A stretch of 24,333 nucleotides of DNA from Mycoplasma sp. UBA710. Its GTDB lineage: Bacteria; Bacillota_I; Bacilli_A; Mycoplasmatales; Metamycoplasmataceae. The translations under genes were made by a program, and so were the position numbers. The notes below the pieces were generated by a model, which did no database searches, had not been told where the DNA came from, and saw only the letters and a list, made by a program, of their open reading frames with translations. The first letter of the stretch is position 1. Each line of letters begins with the position of its first letter. The DNA is taken from NCBI GenBank assembly GCA_002298905.1, contig DBMA01000018.1:609-24941 (forward strand), written 5' to 3'. Shown here in pieces: positions 9,932-18,663 of this stretch.

Positions 9932-11086
9932 TTATTTTAAAAAAAATGGAATGTCATCTTCATCTTTGTTTTCATCACTTACAAGAAGAGAATTATTTAA
10001 ATTTTTATTTTCAATATAATGATTTATTTCTTCAATATTGTATTGATCTACATTTAATTCATTGGTAATATAACCACTCATTTCATTTTCCAATGTATTT
10101 CCAATCTTTAACAAAATTTCTTGAGATTTTAATAAATCTTGCTCTATAGATTTTTCTTTAATTGTATTTGAGCCATATGTTGCTATTAATGATATTCTAA
10201 CTTCATTTACTAAATTTTTATCAATATTAAAAGAAAATATTATGTTTAAATGATCAGTTCTTATTTTTTGTTTTATTTCTTTTTCTATTTGATTAATTTG
10301 CGCCGCTGTAAAACTTGGGTCAGCAACAATTAACATTATAATATTTTTTGAATTAGTAAATTTAGTATCAATAATTTTAGACTCAGTAGCTTGATTTACT
10401 GCTCTATATATTTTGTTTTTACCAATTCCAGAACCAAAACCAATATAAGATTCTTTTTTATCTTTTAGATATTGAATCACTTCATTTCAAGAAACTTTGA
10501 AGTCTTGGTTATCTGAAAATAGGTTGACAAAATAATTTAAAGTATTTTTTAGAAGCTTGTTAATTAATTTAAACATATCTGCAACTACAATATCAGGATA
10601 ATTATTTAAAATACGATTATTAGAAATAGGGATTAATACATCAATATTTTCTTTTAAACTATTTAAACCTACAAGAGCATTTACTTCTTTTGTTATCCCT
10701 TCATAAGAAAATGGTGTAGTAACTACTGCAATAGTTAGAATACCCATTTCTTTTGAAAGTTTAGCAATAATAGGCAATGATCCTGTTCCGGTGATACCAC
10801 CAAATCCTGAACAAATAATTACAATATCTGCATTAACAATCTTTTCTTTGATTAAATCTAATGAATAATATGTAGCATTTTTTGCAACATTTATATCATC
10901 AAAATTTTTTGTATTTTCAGCATCTCTTAATAAAATGGTTAAATTCTCATTATAATTTTTTAATGAATTTTCATTGCTATCAATATAAATAAAATTAATA
11001 TCTGAATGAGATAAGTCATTTTCATTTTCGACAATGTTAACAACTTTACAACCAGTTCCACCTACACCAATAACTATTATTTTCAT
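9932..11086 (-). CDS. ftsZ: Cell division protein FtsZ, divergent
   Basis: Tubulin-like GTPase that forms the division ring; 384 aa, normal length. The N-terminal Rossmann motif is VIGVGGTGCKVVNIV. The tubulin signature reads SGFGGITGTG at residues 93-102, so the usual GGGTGTG has Ile at its third position. The canonical PNDRLL-like stretch is SNNRIL. The T7 loop reads NQDFKVSW near residues 193-200: Asn and the first Asp of N-x-D-F-x-D-V are kept, but the second Asp position is not acidic. The TGA-coded W200 lies between the two sequence halves. GFGSGIGKNKIYRAV matches the family's GIG.A.GENRA..A. The C terminus ends DEDDIPFFLK, a good match to the conserved FtsZ tail peptide that docks on FtsA/SepF. 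It is last in mraZ-rsmH-ftsA-ftsZ, 33 bases after the FtsA-like gene. Its AAAGGA is far from the ATG. Confidence 0.93.
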
Positions 11087-11119
11087 TAATAAAATATTTA
11101 GATCCTTTATTTTATTTAA

Positions 11120-12421
11120 TTATGCTAATAACACATTAGAATTTCTTTTTGATGACACATCTGTTAATAAATGTCTTCTAGAATAATTATTATAGTTAAT
11201 ACTATAATATAAATTATCTGATTTTAAATGATTTAAAATACTTGTGTAAATCCAAAATTTTTTAGAATACATATATACTTTATTTCATTTATATATAGAT
11301 TCATCATTTTCAATCATATTTACTTTTATTACATTATCATCAAAATATTTTAAGCAATATTGTTTTATGTTACTAGTTTTTGTTAAATAACCAATTATAT
11401 TTAATTCAATTTTTTTGTTTTGTACATTGTTACCTTTAAGCTTTGAATCCATAATTATGGTATTAGCTTGCATACAAATTGATTTTAAAAATGATTTTAT
11501 AATATCAGAAATATTTATTTGCTTAATACATTTAGAAACATCTTTTTTGATTGAATGAGAAAAATATATATTTTTGTCATTATTGTTATTATCTAAATCT
11601 CCATAGCATTCAATTAATTTTTTTGCTTCATAATGAGAAATATCAAAATCCATAGCTATTTTTTCAATTAGATTGAAAAAAGAGTAATCTAATTTATCTG
11701 TTTTTATAACAATGTTATTAATACTTGTTATTAATTTTGTTTGATATTTTTGAATTGATAATGTAAAGTTTAATTGATTATTTTTATTAAGATCTTTATT
11801 AATAAAACTATCATCATAAATTGCAATTTGTGATTCAAGAACAACATTTTTAATTTTTACATTAGTTAATTTATCAAACAAATCTGCGGTTTTTTGATAA
11901 CTCTTTTTATCCATATATCTATTTGAAAATAATATCTTTAGTTTTCTTATTTTCTTATTAAATGGAAATATATTTGATTCTTTTTCTAAAAGTTCGTTGC
12001 TTTCAATATAGAAGAATTTAAAAGGTGTAACAGAAATTAAAATTTCATCATTTGAATTTAGAGGTGAACTATTTTTGCTTTTTTTCACAATTAATTCATA
12101 ATCCTCGACATTTAAAAATTTATTTTCATTACATTCAATTTTTTCTTCAATAATTTTAGTTGAGAAATTTAAAAATTTAGAAGATTTCATAAAATCATCA
12201 AAAATGATATCTATTGATTTAATTTTTTGAGATATTTTTTCTTCAATAGTATCTATAATGTTCTTGATAGAATTTTTTATTTCATTTCTATTTTCGAAAT
12301 TATTGTTTTTTGAAATAGATTCTTCATGAATATTAATAATATGATTGTTTAATTTAGCAGTAGCAATAATTTTAATATTGTTTTGACTAATAAAAGCATT
12401 TACCACAACATTTTTATTCAT
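11120..12421 (-). CDS. ftsA: FtsA-like protein with degenerate nucleotide-binding motifs
   Basis: Probable divergent FtsA, the actin-fold protein that anchors FtsZ to the membrane; 433 aa, matching typical FtsA (420-440). The gene runs past a TGA Trp at 11285-11287 to TAA at 11120-11122. Support comes from its position directly before ftsZ and from local patterns. IKIIATAKLNNHIINIHEESIS resembles the first strands. A region at about 130-205 resembles the FtsA-specific 1C subdomain and the following LESQIAIYDD strand. DISHYEAKKLIECYG (260-274) resembles the family's SxxEAExxKxxYG. All three usual nucleotide motifs are unrecognisable: the N-terminal DxGTT position reads NAFISQNN, the DIGGGT position near 216-228 reads FTLSIQKYQTK, and the TGG position reads IGYLTKT. 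AAGGA lies upstream of the ATG. An unrelated MG223-type protein is the alternative. Confidence 0.65.
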
Positions 12422-12444
12422 AACTTATCCTTTTTAATTAATTT

Positions 12445-13335
12445 CTAAAATTTATATAAAATTCTTAACTTAGCACTTCGAGATCTTTTATTTGCAAGAA
12501 TCTCTTCTTTTTTAGGGTATAAAACTTTAACGAAAAAATTTTTTTTCTCTTGAATTGGAATTTTTGGATCATATTTATTTTTGATTAAATCACCAAAAAA
12601 TTTTTTTACTATTCGATCCTCAATAGAATGAAATGTTATTATTGCTAACACTCCATTTGAATTTAATAAATCTATTGAATCTTTTAAAATACATTCAAGT
12701 GATTCAAGTTCATTATTAACAGCTATTCTTATTGCTTGAAAAACAGTTTTTGCTGGATTTTTTTGCCTAATAAGTTTTGCTGGTAAACATGATTTAATAA
12801 TATTGACTAATTCAAGTGTAGAATTAATAGGTCTATTTTTAACAATGGCATTCGCAATCCTTTTTGGCATTTTTACATCTGCGTTATTGATAAAAATATT
12901 TACTATATCTTCTTCATTTCAATTATTTACTATATCTCATGCTTTTAATGATTGGTCTTGATTCATTCTCATGTCTAAATAACCATCTTTATTGTAAGAA
13001 AATCCACGATCTTTATTTTCGAGTTGAGGTGATGAAACCCCTAAATCTGCAATAATACCATCAACTTTTCTTATTCCTAATTTAGCTAATTCATCTTTAA
13101 TATTTTTGAAATCCGAATGAATTAACTGGAAATGATTATTAATTTTAATAAGACGGCCTTGAGACTCCTCAATAGCAATTTTGTCTTTATCAAATGCTAT
13201 TAATTTACCGTTTACGATATTTTTTAGTATAGCTTCTGAATGACCTGCTCTACCAAGGGTTAAATCAACATATATTCCATTTGGTTTTATGTTTAATGAG
13301 TCAATGACTTCATTTAACATAACAGGAATATGCAT
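12445..13335 (-). CDS. rsmH: 16S rRNA (cytosine1402-N4)-methyltransferase RsmH (MraW)
   Basis: SAM-dependent methyltransferase that makes N4-methylcytidine at 16S rRNA C1402, tuning the ribosomal P site; 296 aa, near the family's 300-315. Visible motifs in order are MHIPVMLNEVIDSL, YVDLTLGRAGHSEAIL (SAM-binding loop), and ADLGVSSPQLENKDRGFSY with DGYLDMRMN. Then come PAKTVFQAIRIAVNNEL, ITFHSIEDRIVKKFF and the C-terminal RSRSAKLR. Three Trp codons in the middle are TGA (e.g. LKAWDIVNNWNEEDIV). The ATG at 13335 shares its A with the mraZ stop (TAATG), so translation is coupled, and AAAAAAGGA in the end of mraZ acts as the ribosome site. The FtsA-like gene follows after 23 bases. Confidence 0.96.
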
Positions 13336-13778
13336 TATAATTTATATCCTTTTTTAAGCATTTCAGAAGCTAAATCATCAATAGTTGAATCATTTTCCAA
13401 CTCTTCTAATTGCATTTCTAAGTTTTCAGAAGCTCATATTTCTATGATTCTTCCCATTCCTACAAATGAAATTGTTTTTTTGATAGCAATAGCTCTTAGA
13501 AAATTTTCAGGAATTAAAAAACGTCCTAATTTATCTGTTTCAACTTTTATTGTACGAGCCAGAATAAATCTTTTATATTTTTGAATATTAGGATCTAATT
13601 GATTGTTTTGATCAATTTTATCAACAAAATTTTCAAATTCTTGTACGTTTCTAATTTCTAATTTCTTTCCAGAGGAAATAGTAAGATAAAAAATGTTTCC
13701 TAAGTCATTTTTAAAACTTGGGGGTAATACAACTCTATTTTTAGAATCAATACTACGTTCAAATTGACCTATAAACAT
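13335..13778 (-). CDS. mraZ: Transcriptional regulator MraZ
   Basis: DNA-binding regulator of the division cluster, with two AbrB-like repeats; forms ring oligomers on tandem DNA boxes in known family members. It is 147 aa. The start MFIGQFERSIDSKNRVVLPPSF matches the family's MF.G.....D.K.R..IP.KFR start, so the ATG at 13778 is preferred over an upstream TTG at 13808. The second repeat reads RTIKVETDKLGRFLIPENFLRAI (the family's D..GR..IP..L). After the TGA Trp (EIWASENLE) comes a short acidic C-terminal tail reaching TAA at 13335. Upstream sits a three-box array matching MraZ recognition sequences, which predicts autoregulation. It overlaps rsmH by one base and leads the mraZ-rsmH-ftsA-ftsZ operon. 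Confidence 0.95.
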
Positions 13779-13780
13779 TT

Positions 13781-13807
13781 TCACCCACTTTCTACCACTA
13801 TCACCCA
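13781..13807 (-). promoter_or_regulatory. mraZ: MraZ-box array (three 10-bp-spaced TGG boxes)
   Basis: On the minus strand, TGGGT (13807-13803), TGGTA (13797-13793) and TGGGT (13787-13783) recur at exactly 10-bp intervals, immediately before the mraZ ATG and after its -10 box. This matches the known MraZ target type (TGGG-like boxes with 5-base spacers; AAAGTG-type repeats in Mollicutes). The box nearest the ATG, AAAGTGGGTG, fits the Mollicute form best. It also contains the purine-rich stretch available to ribosomes. Confidence 0.85.
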
Positions 13808-13809
13808 AA

Positions 13810-13815
13810 ATTATA
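13810..13815 (-). promoter_or_regulatory. -10 box of the mraZ operon
   Basis: Minus-strand TATAAT (preceded by ATG) lies directly upstream of the MraZ boxes. The expected start point near 13803 falls inside the box array, giving a leader of about 25 bases. The -35 is weak (TTCAAG at 13839-13834, 18-bp spacing). Confidence 0.7.
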
Positions 13816-14022
13816 CATAATTATTTAAATTTACTTGAATTTTTTTGAAATTTTGCAAAGTAAAAAAGTAATCTATGACTAATATAAATTTATTAATTTA
13901 TAATGTAAAAAAATAGTTGTCATATTTTTTGGACAATTATAATTTTCAGCTATAAGAAAAATTTGTTTTACAGGAATAATCAATATATAAATGAAATTTA
14001 GTTATAAAAGTTGATAATCACA
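13816..14022. other. Divergent intergenic spacer between mraZ and gpmI
   Basis: With the MraZ boxes and the gpmI leader, the gene-free stretch spans 13779-14093. This middle part is AT-rich, with no ORF longer than about 14 codons. It holds an extra plus-strand TATAAT at 13938-13943 preceded by TTGTCA at 13917-13922 (15-bp spacing, short) and a weak TTGTC/GACAA inverted pair (13917-13921 and 13932-13936). I see no terminator, tRNA or clear structured RNA. Confidence 0.5.
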
Positions 14023-14028
14023 TATAAT
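14023..14028 (+). promoter_or_regulatory. Probable -10 box of gpmI
   Basis: A TATAAT lies 65 bases before the gpmI ATG. Its -35 region is poor. The strong AAAGGAG ribosome site at 14081-14087 sits within the predicted leader. Confidence 0.45.
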
Positions 14029-14093
14029 TAAAATAATTAATTCAAGATAAAAGAAATTTTAAAAATTATTTATAAATTTAAAAGGAGAAAAAA

Positions 14094-15593
14094 ATGAAAA
14101 AACCAGTGGTTTTATGTGTTATTGATGGTTTGGGTTTAAGAGAAGAAGTACAAGGAAATGGATTTAAACAAGCAAAAACACCAACTTTTGATGATTTATT
14201 TAAAAATTATCCTAATTCAATTATTCAAGCTTCAGGAGAATATGTTGGATTACCAAAAGGACAAATGGGTAATTCAGAAGTAGGTCATTTAAATATCGGA
14301 GCTGGAGAAATAGTATATACAGGATTATCTTTAATTGGTAAAGAAATTGAAGATAACAAATTTAAATCTAATAAATATTTTAAAGAAGTATTTGACGATG
14401 TGAAAAAAAATAATGCAACTTTACATTTAATGGGATTATTATCACCAGGAGGAGTTCATTCTTTAGAGGAACATTTATTTTTATTAATAGATGCCGCACA
14501 CGAAAATGATGTAAAAAATGTTTCAGTTCATGTTTTTGGTGATGGAAGAGATGTTGCTCCTAAATCAATATTAGCATCTATGGAAAAATTAGAAAAACAG
14601 TTGGCAAAATATAATTATAATTTAGCTTCAATTTCAGGTAGATTCTATGCAATGGATCGTGATAAAATGTTTGATCGTAATGAAAAAGCATATCAAGCAA
14701 TTTTAGGTAAATCAGAACAAAAATTTACTTCAGGTGTAGATTATATCAATAAACAATATAAAGAAAATATAACTGATGAATTTTTTATTCCAGCAATTAA
14801 TCCAAATGCTAATTTTGTAAAAGATGGAGATTCAATTATCTTTTTCAATTTTAGACCTGACCGTGCAAGACAATTAACCCATTTATTTATTGGATCTAAT
14901 ATTTATGATGTAAAACCATCAACACCAGTTAAAATAAATAAATTTGTTTCTATGATGAAATATGAAGGATTAGATACTATAGTTGCATATTCAGAAATGG
15001 AAGTTAAAAATCCAATTGGGAAAGTAATTTCAGAAAATGGATTAAAACAATTAAGATTAGCAGAAACTCAAAAATATGCTCATGTTACATTCTTTATGGA
15101 TGGTGGAGTTGATATCGTTTATCAAAATATGGATAAAAAAATGATTGAATCATTAAAAATAGATTCATATGCTGATGCTCCTCATATGTCAGCTGAAGGA
15201 ATAACAGATTATTTAATTGAAAATGGAAAAAATTATGATTTAATAATTATGAATTTTGCAAATCCTGATATGGTTGGTCATACAGGAAACTTAAAATCTA
15301 CTATTGAAGCCGTTTCATTTTTGGATTCACAAATTAAAAGAATCAAAGATTGAGTTGAAGAAATAGGTGGCGTTTTATTTATCACAGCAGATCATGGAAA
15401 TGCAGAAATAACTGAAGATGAAAAAGGGAATCCAGCTACAAAGCATACTTCAAGTCCTGTTATGTTGATAACTACAGATAAATCTATTAAATTAAAAGAT
15501 GGAAAATTAGCTAATATTGCTCCAACTATTTTAGATTATATGAATATTAAAAAACCATCTTCTATGAATGAAGAATCATTAATTATTAAATAA
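14094..15593 (+). CDS. gpmI: 2,3-bisphosphoglycerate-independent phosphoglycerate mutase
   Basis: Mn2+-dependent glycolytic enzyme interconverting 3- and 2-phosphoglycerate without a bisphosphoglycerate cofactor; 499 aa, typical (about 510). The N-terminal metal site begins VVLCVIDGLGL (D11). The phosphorylated catalytic serine is S61 in GQMGNSEVGHLNIGAG. The transferase insert domain carries GLLSPGGVHSLEEH, FGDGRDVAPKS and SGRFYAMDRD, with FFNFRPDRARQL after it. The C-terminal metal ligands lie in MNFANPDMVGHTG, ITADHGNAE and KHTSSPV. The frame continues past a TGA Trp at 15351. The AAAGGAG six bases upstream fixes the start. It has its own promoter region divergent from mraZ, and the MATE gene follows after 22 bases. 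Confidence 0.97.
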
Positions 15594-15615
15594 TTTAGAA
15601 ATAAACGACCAATAA

Positions 15616-17145
15616 ATGACAAAAAAATATTGAAAAAAAATTTTTTTAATTCTAAAAAACAATTTACCTAATAATAAAAAAGTTTGAAGATCTTTTACAT
15701 TCACAGCATTACCTGTTGTTTTTTCATCATTAATTTTTTCTCTAAACGCCTTTATAGATAATTTTATGGCAATTAATTTATCAGGTGGTAATGAATCATT
15801 AGCACATGCTAATGCTTGAACAGAAATTCAATTAGAAATAATTGCTGCAACCACAATTATTGGAACTGCTATTTTTTCTCAATATGTTGGCAAGAAAGAG
15901 TGAAATAAAGTAAAAGAAGTAATAAACTTAAGAATGCTCTTATCAGTAGGAATAGCTTTAATCTTTGCAATTCCATGCATTTTTTTTAATGATTTTATGA
16001 TTAGAGTTATTTCTAGCTTTGATGATCATATCTCTCAAAATGTGAGGAATAATGCTAATGAATATTTAAGAATAATAGCAATATCTTGAATTTTAAATGC
16101 TTGAGCATTTACTCTACAGATGATTATTAGAGAAAAAAATCATGGATTTATATCGCTTTTTACATCATTATTAACTGTAATTGTTAATATTATTTTTAAT
16201 TCAATTTTTATTTATGGTTTAAAAAAACCAATTATTTTTTTAGCTTATTCTACAATTATTTCTTTATCCATCGAAATAATATTTTTATCTATTTGAATTT
16301 GAATAAAAGAAAGAGTTTTATTTATAAATATTTTTAAAATATTTAAAATATCTAAAGAAATTTTTCAACAGTTTTTTAAAAGATTACCTTCATTTATTTT
16401 ATTTGTTATTGCATCTTTAACTATTACTCTTAGATTTACATTATGAAATTTAGGTTATCCTGTAGGAACAATTGGTAATCATTATTTAAGAATTTCAGCA
16501 GCTACTATTTTAGGACTTACAGGAATGTTTTTTAATATTTTTTGAACAACTTTTGAATCTCTTAGTGCAACGGTTGCAGTTTATATTGGAAATGAATTAG
16601 GAAATAATAAAATAGATATAGCCAAAAGAAATGCAAAGCAATTACAAGGATTTCATTTTGTTTTAGCAATTATAATGGGGTTGATTGCTTTAATATTTGC
16701 TTTTACTACTCAATATATGTCATTCTTATCTGAAGGATATTTGAAAGAATTGAAAAATTATTATGAAATAAATGGAAATGAAATTCCTAATGGAATGAAC
16801 ATAGAACAAATTCTAGAAGAGGGTAAAAGTATATTTTTACAAAATATTAAAAATAGTTTATTAGGTATTGTTGTTTTTATTCCAATGTTTGTTTGATTTG
16901 TATCAAGAAATAGAATTATTTCTATTGGAGGAAAAACAAATATTGTGGCATTAATAGAATTGTTAATAGGAATTTTTCAAATTTTATGATTACTTATGAT
17001 TGTTTTAGGTTTAACAAGATTGAATATTGTTTTTGCTTGATCTTATTTTATTTTTTATTTCTCAGATATTGCAAAATGAATAGTTTATGAAATAGTTTAT
17101 TGCAAAATTGATTGAGCTAAAAATGTAACAATTAATCAAGTTTAA
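15616..17145 (+). CDS. MATE-family multidrug/solute efflux transporter
   Basis: Integral membrane transporter of the MATE (multi-antimicrobial extrusion) family; 509 aa with about 12 hydrophobic segments. The frame must be read with more than a dozen TGA Trp codons. The N terminus is MTKKYWKKIFLILKNN. The first helix region is RSFTFTALPVVFSSLIFSLN followed by FIDNFMAINLSG, resembling the family's P......ll...lid...vg.lG start. SAATILGLTGMFFNIFWTTFESLSATVAVYIGNELGNNKIDIAKRNAKQ strongly resembles the MATE A..ig..lGa.....A...a pattern. The second half has a longer hydrophilic loop near 16750-16830. The substrate cannot be inferred. The start has no Shine-Dalgarno. The first 12 codons contain A7, A8 and T7 runs. 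It lies 22 bases after gpmI and is probably co-transcribed with it. Confidence 0.85.
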
Positions 17146-17170
17146 ATTTTTAGGTGTATAGCAAAAATGC

Positions 17171-17201
17171 TTGACAGAGATAATTTATTTTATGATAAAA
17201 T
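17171..17201 (+). promoter_or_regulatory. Promoter of the rpsP-trmD-rplS operon
   Basis: A perfect TTGACA at 17171-17176 is followed by TATGATAAAAT at 17191-17201. The latter includes an extended -10 of the form TGnTAAAAT (17193-17201), with about 19-bp spacing to TAAAAT. It is the best -35 in the window, as expected for a ribosomal-protein operon, and lies 37 bases before rpsP. Confidence 0.75.
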
Positions 17202-17238
17202 ATTTAAAATTTAATTTTTTAAAATTAAAGGAGGATAA

Positions 17239-17619
17239 ATGGTAAAAATTAGATTAAAACGTATAGGTAATAAATTCAATGCCATCTATAGAATTATAGT
17301 AGCAGATGCAAAGGCTCCTAGAGATGGTAAATTTATTGAAGAAATAGGGTTCTATAATCCACATAGTAAAGAATTAAAAATTGAAAAAGAATTAGCTTTT
17401 AAATGATTATCAAATGGAGCACAATTAACAGACACCGCAAAAGATTTATTTACTAAAGAAAAATTAATTGCTGAGTTTAATAAACAAAGACCACAGAAAA
17501 AAGTTAAAAAAGCAAAAACTAGAAAAACAAAATCAAAAGAAACAAAAGATAAAAAAAATAAATCTGTTAAAAAACAAACTAAAACTAAATCATCAAAAGT
17601 AGAAAAACCAGCTAAATAA
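17239..17619 (+). CDS. rpsP: 30S ribosomal protein S16
   Basis: Small-subunit assembly protein; 126 aa. Residues 1-83 are the complete S16 fold: MVKIRLKRIGNKFNAIYRI, VADAKAPRDGKFIEEIGFYNP, and the FKWLSNGAQLTDTAKDLF block with a TGA-coded Trp. From about residue 84 an extra Lys/Thr/Ser-rich tail of some 43 residues extends the protein beyond the usual 80-90 residue bacterial S16; such basic tails occur on Mollicute ribosomal proteins. An unusually strong AAAGGAGGAT Shine-Dalgarno lies before the ATG. It is first in rpsP-trmD-rplS, the conserved order, with trmD 12 bases downstream. Confidence 0.96.
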
Positions 17620-17631
17620 TTTTTAAAATAA

Positions 17632-18306
17632 ATGAAAATAAATTTTTTAACAATATTTCCAAAATACTATGATGCATTCCAATCTGAATCAATAATAGCA
17701 AAGGCAATTCAAAGAAAACTAATAGATATTAATATAATAGATTTTCGAGAATTTACTTTGCATAAACAAAAAAAAGTTGATGATGAAATTTATGGTGGTG
17801 GTTCAGGGATGTTATTGATGATTGAACCTATTGATCGAGCATTAGCATCGATTAAAGAAAAAACAAAAGTTATTTTATTAACACCTCAAGGAAAAACTTT
17901 TAATCAAAAATTAGCAAATGAATTAGCAAAAGAAGATTCAATTACATTAATTGCGGGAAGATATGAAGGATTTGATGAAAGAATATCAAATTTAGTAGAT
18001 GAAGAAATATCAATTGGTGATTATGTTTTAACAGGAGGAGAATTGCCTTCGATGATTGTAGCAGATGCAATTATTAGATTGATTCCCAATGTTATTAAAA
18101 AAGAAAGTTTTACTAATGATTCTTTTCAAAAAAATCTTTTAGATTATCCTCAATATACAAGACCTGCTAATTATAAAGGGATGAAAGTGCCAGAAGTATT
18201 ATTAAATGGTAATCATAAGGAAATAGAAAAATGAAGAGAAGATATGGCAATAAAAAACACTAAGAAAAAAAGACCAGATCTTTTAGAAAGGACAAATAAT
18301 GATTAA
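17632..18306 (+). CDS. trmD: tRNA (guanine37-N1)-methyltransferase
   Basis: SPOUT-fold enzyme that makes m1G37 next to the anticodon using SAM, preventing +1 frameshifting; 224 aa, slightly shorter than the usual 240-250. Motifs are MKINFLTIFPKYYDAF, DDEIYGGGSGMLLMIEP (residues 51-66), IAGRYEGFDERISNLVDEEISIGDYVLTGGE, split here as AGRYEGFDERI (108-118) and ISIGDYVLTGGELP (126-139) forming the trefoil-knot SAM site, and LLDYPQYTRP with the conserved D171. The C terminus reads through a TGA Trp (EKWREDM). No Shine-Dalgarno is obvious. Its last 8 bases overlap the start of rplS, so the two are translationally coupled. Confidence 0.96.
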
Positions 18307-18661
18307 TAATTTAATTGAAAAAATTGAAAAAAAACAAAAACGTAATGATTTACCAAAATTTGAAGTTGGTGATAATGTAAAAGTTCATGTTAGAATCAAA
18401 GAAGGAGAAAAAACAAGAATTCAAATTTTTGAGGGATTAGTTATTGCTAAAAAACACTCAGGAACAAAAGAAACATTTACAGTTAGAAAAATATCATATG
18501 GAATTGGAGTAGAAAGAACTTTTCCTGTTCATAATCCAAATATTTCTTCTATTGAAATTTTAAGAAGAAACAAAATCAGAAGAGCAAAATTATATTATAT
18601 GAGAGATTTAAAAGGTAAATCATCAAGACTTAAAGAAATTAGAATTAAAAAAAATAATTAA
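18299..18661 (+). CDS. rplS: 50S ribosomal protein L19
   Basis: Large-subunit protein at the 30S-50S interface; 120 aa, standard size. Recognised by LPKFEVGDNVKVHVRIKEG, RIQIFEGLVIAKKHSG, TFTVRKISYGIGVERTFP, and VHNPNISSIEILRRNKIRRAKLYYMRDLKGKSSR, split here as the NISSIEIL and RRAKLYYMRDLKGKSSR blocks. AAAGGA lies inside the end of trmD and the ATG overlaps it by 8 bases. A lipoprotein gene begins 2 bases after its stop, extending the operon. Confidence 0.96.
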   Translation: MINNLIEKIEKKQKRNDLPKFEVGDNVKVHVRIKEGEKTRIQIFEGLVIAKKHSGTKETFTVRKISYGIGVERTFPVHNPNISSIEILRRNKIRRAKLYYMRDLKGKSSRLKEIRIKKNN

Positions 18662-18663
18662 TT

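Noticed and set aside
13330..13584. Plus-strand open frame opposite mraZ
   Set aside because: It is fully antisense to the recognised MraZ coding region and has no family resemblance.
13779..13808. Ten-residue N-terminal extension of MraZ
   Set aside because: It would start at TTG and run through the operator boxes; the family start is MF at 13778.
13917..13936. TTGTC/GACAA inverted repeat as operator or terminator
   Set aside because: A stem of only 5 bp with a 10-base centre in very AT-rich DNA is likely to be chance.
13874..14017. Tiny frames (ATG at 13875 region, 13 codons; ATG at 13991, 8 codons) as leader peptides
   Set aside because: No convincing ribosome sites, no codon pattern, and no attenuator-like structure downstream.
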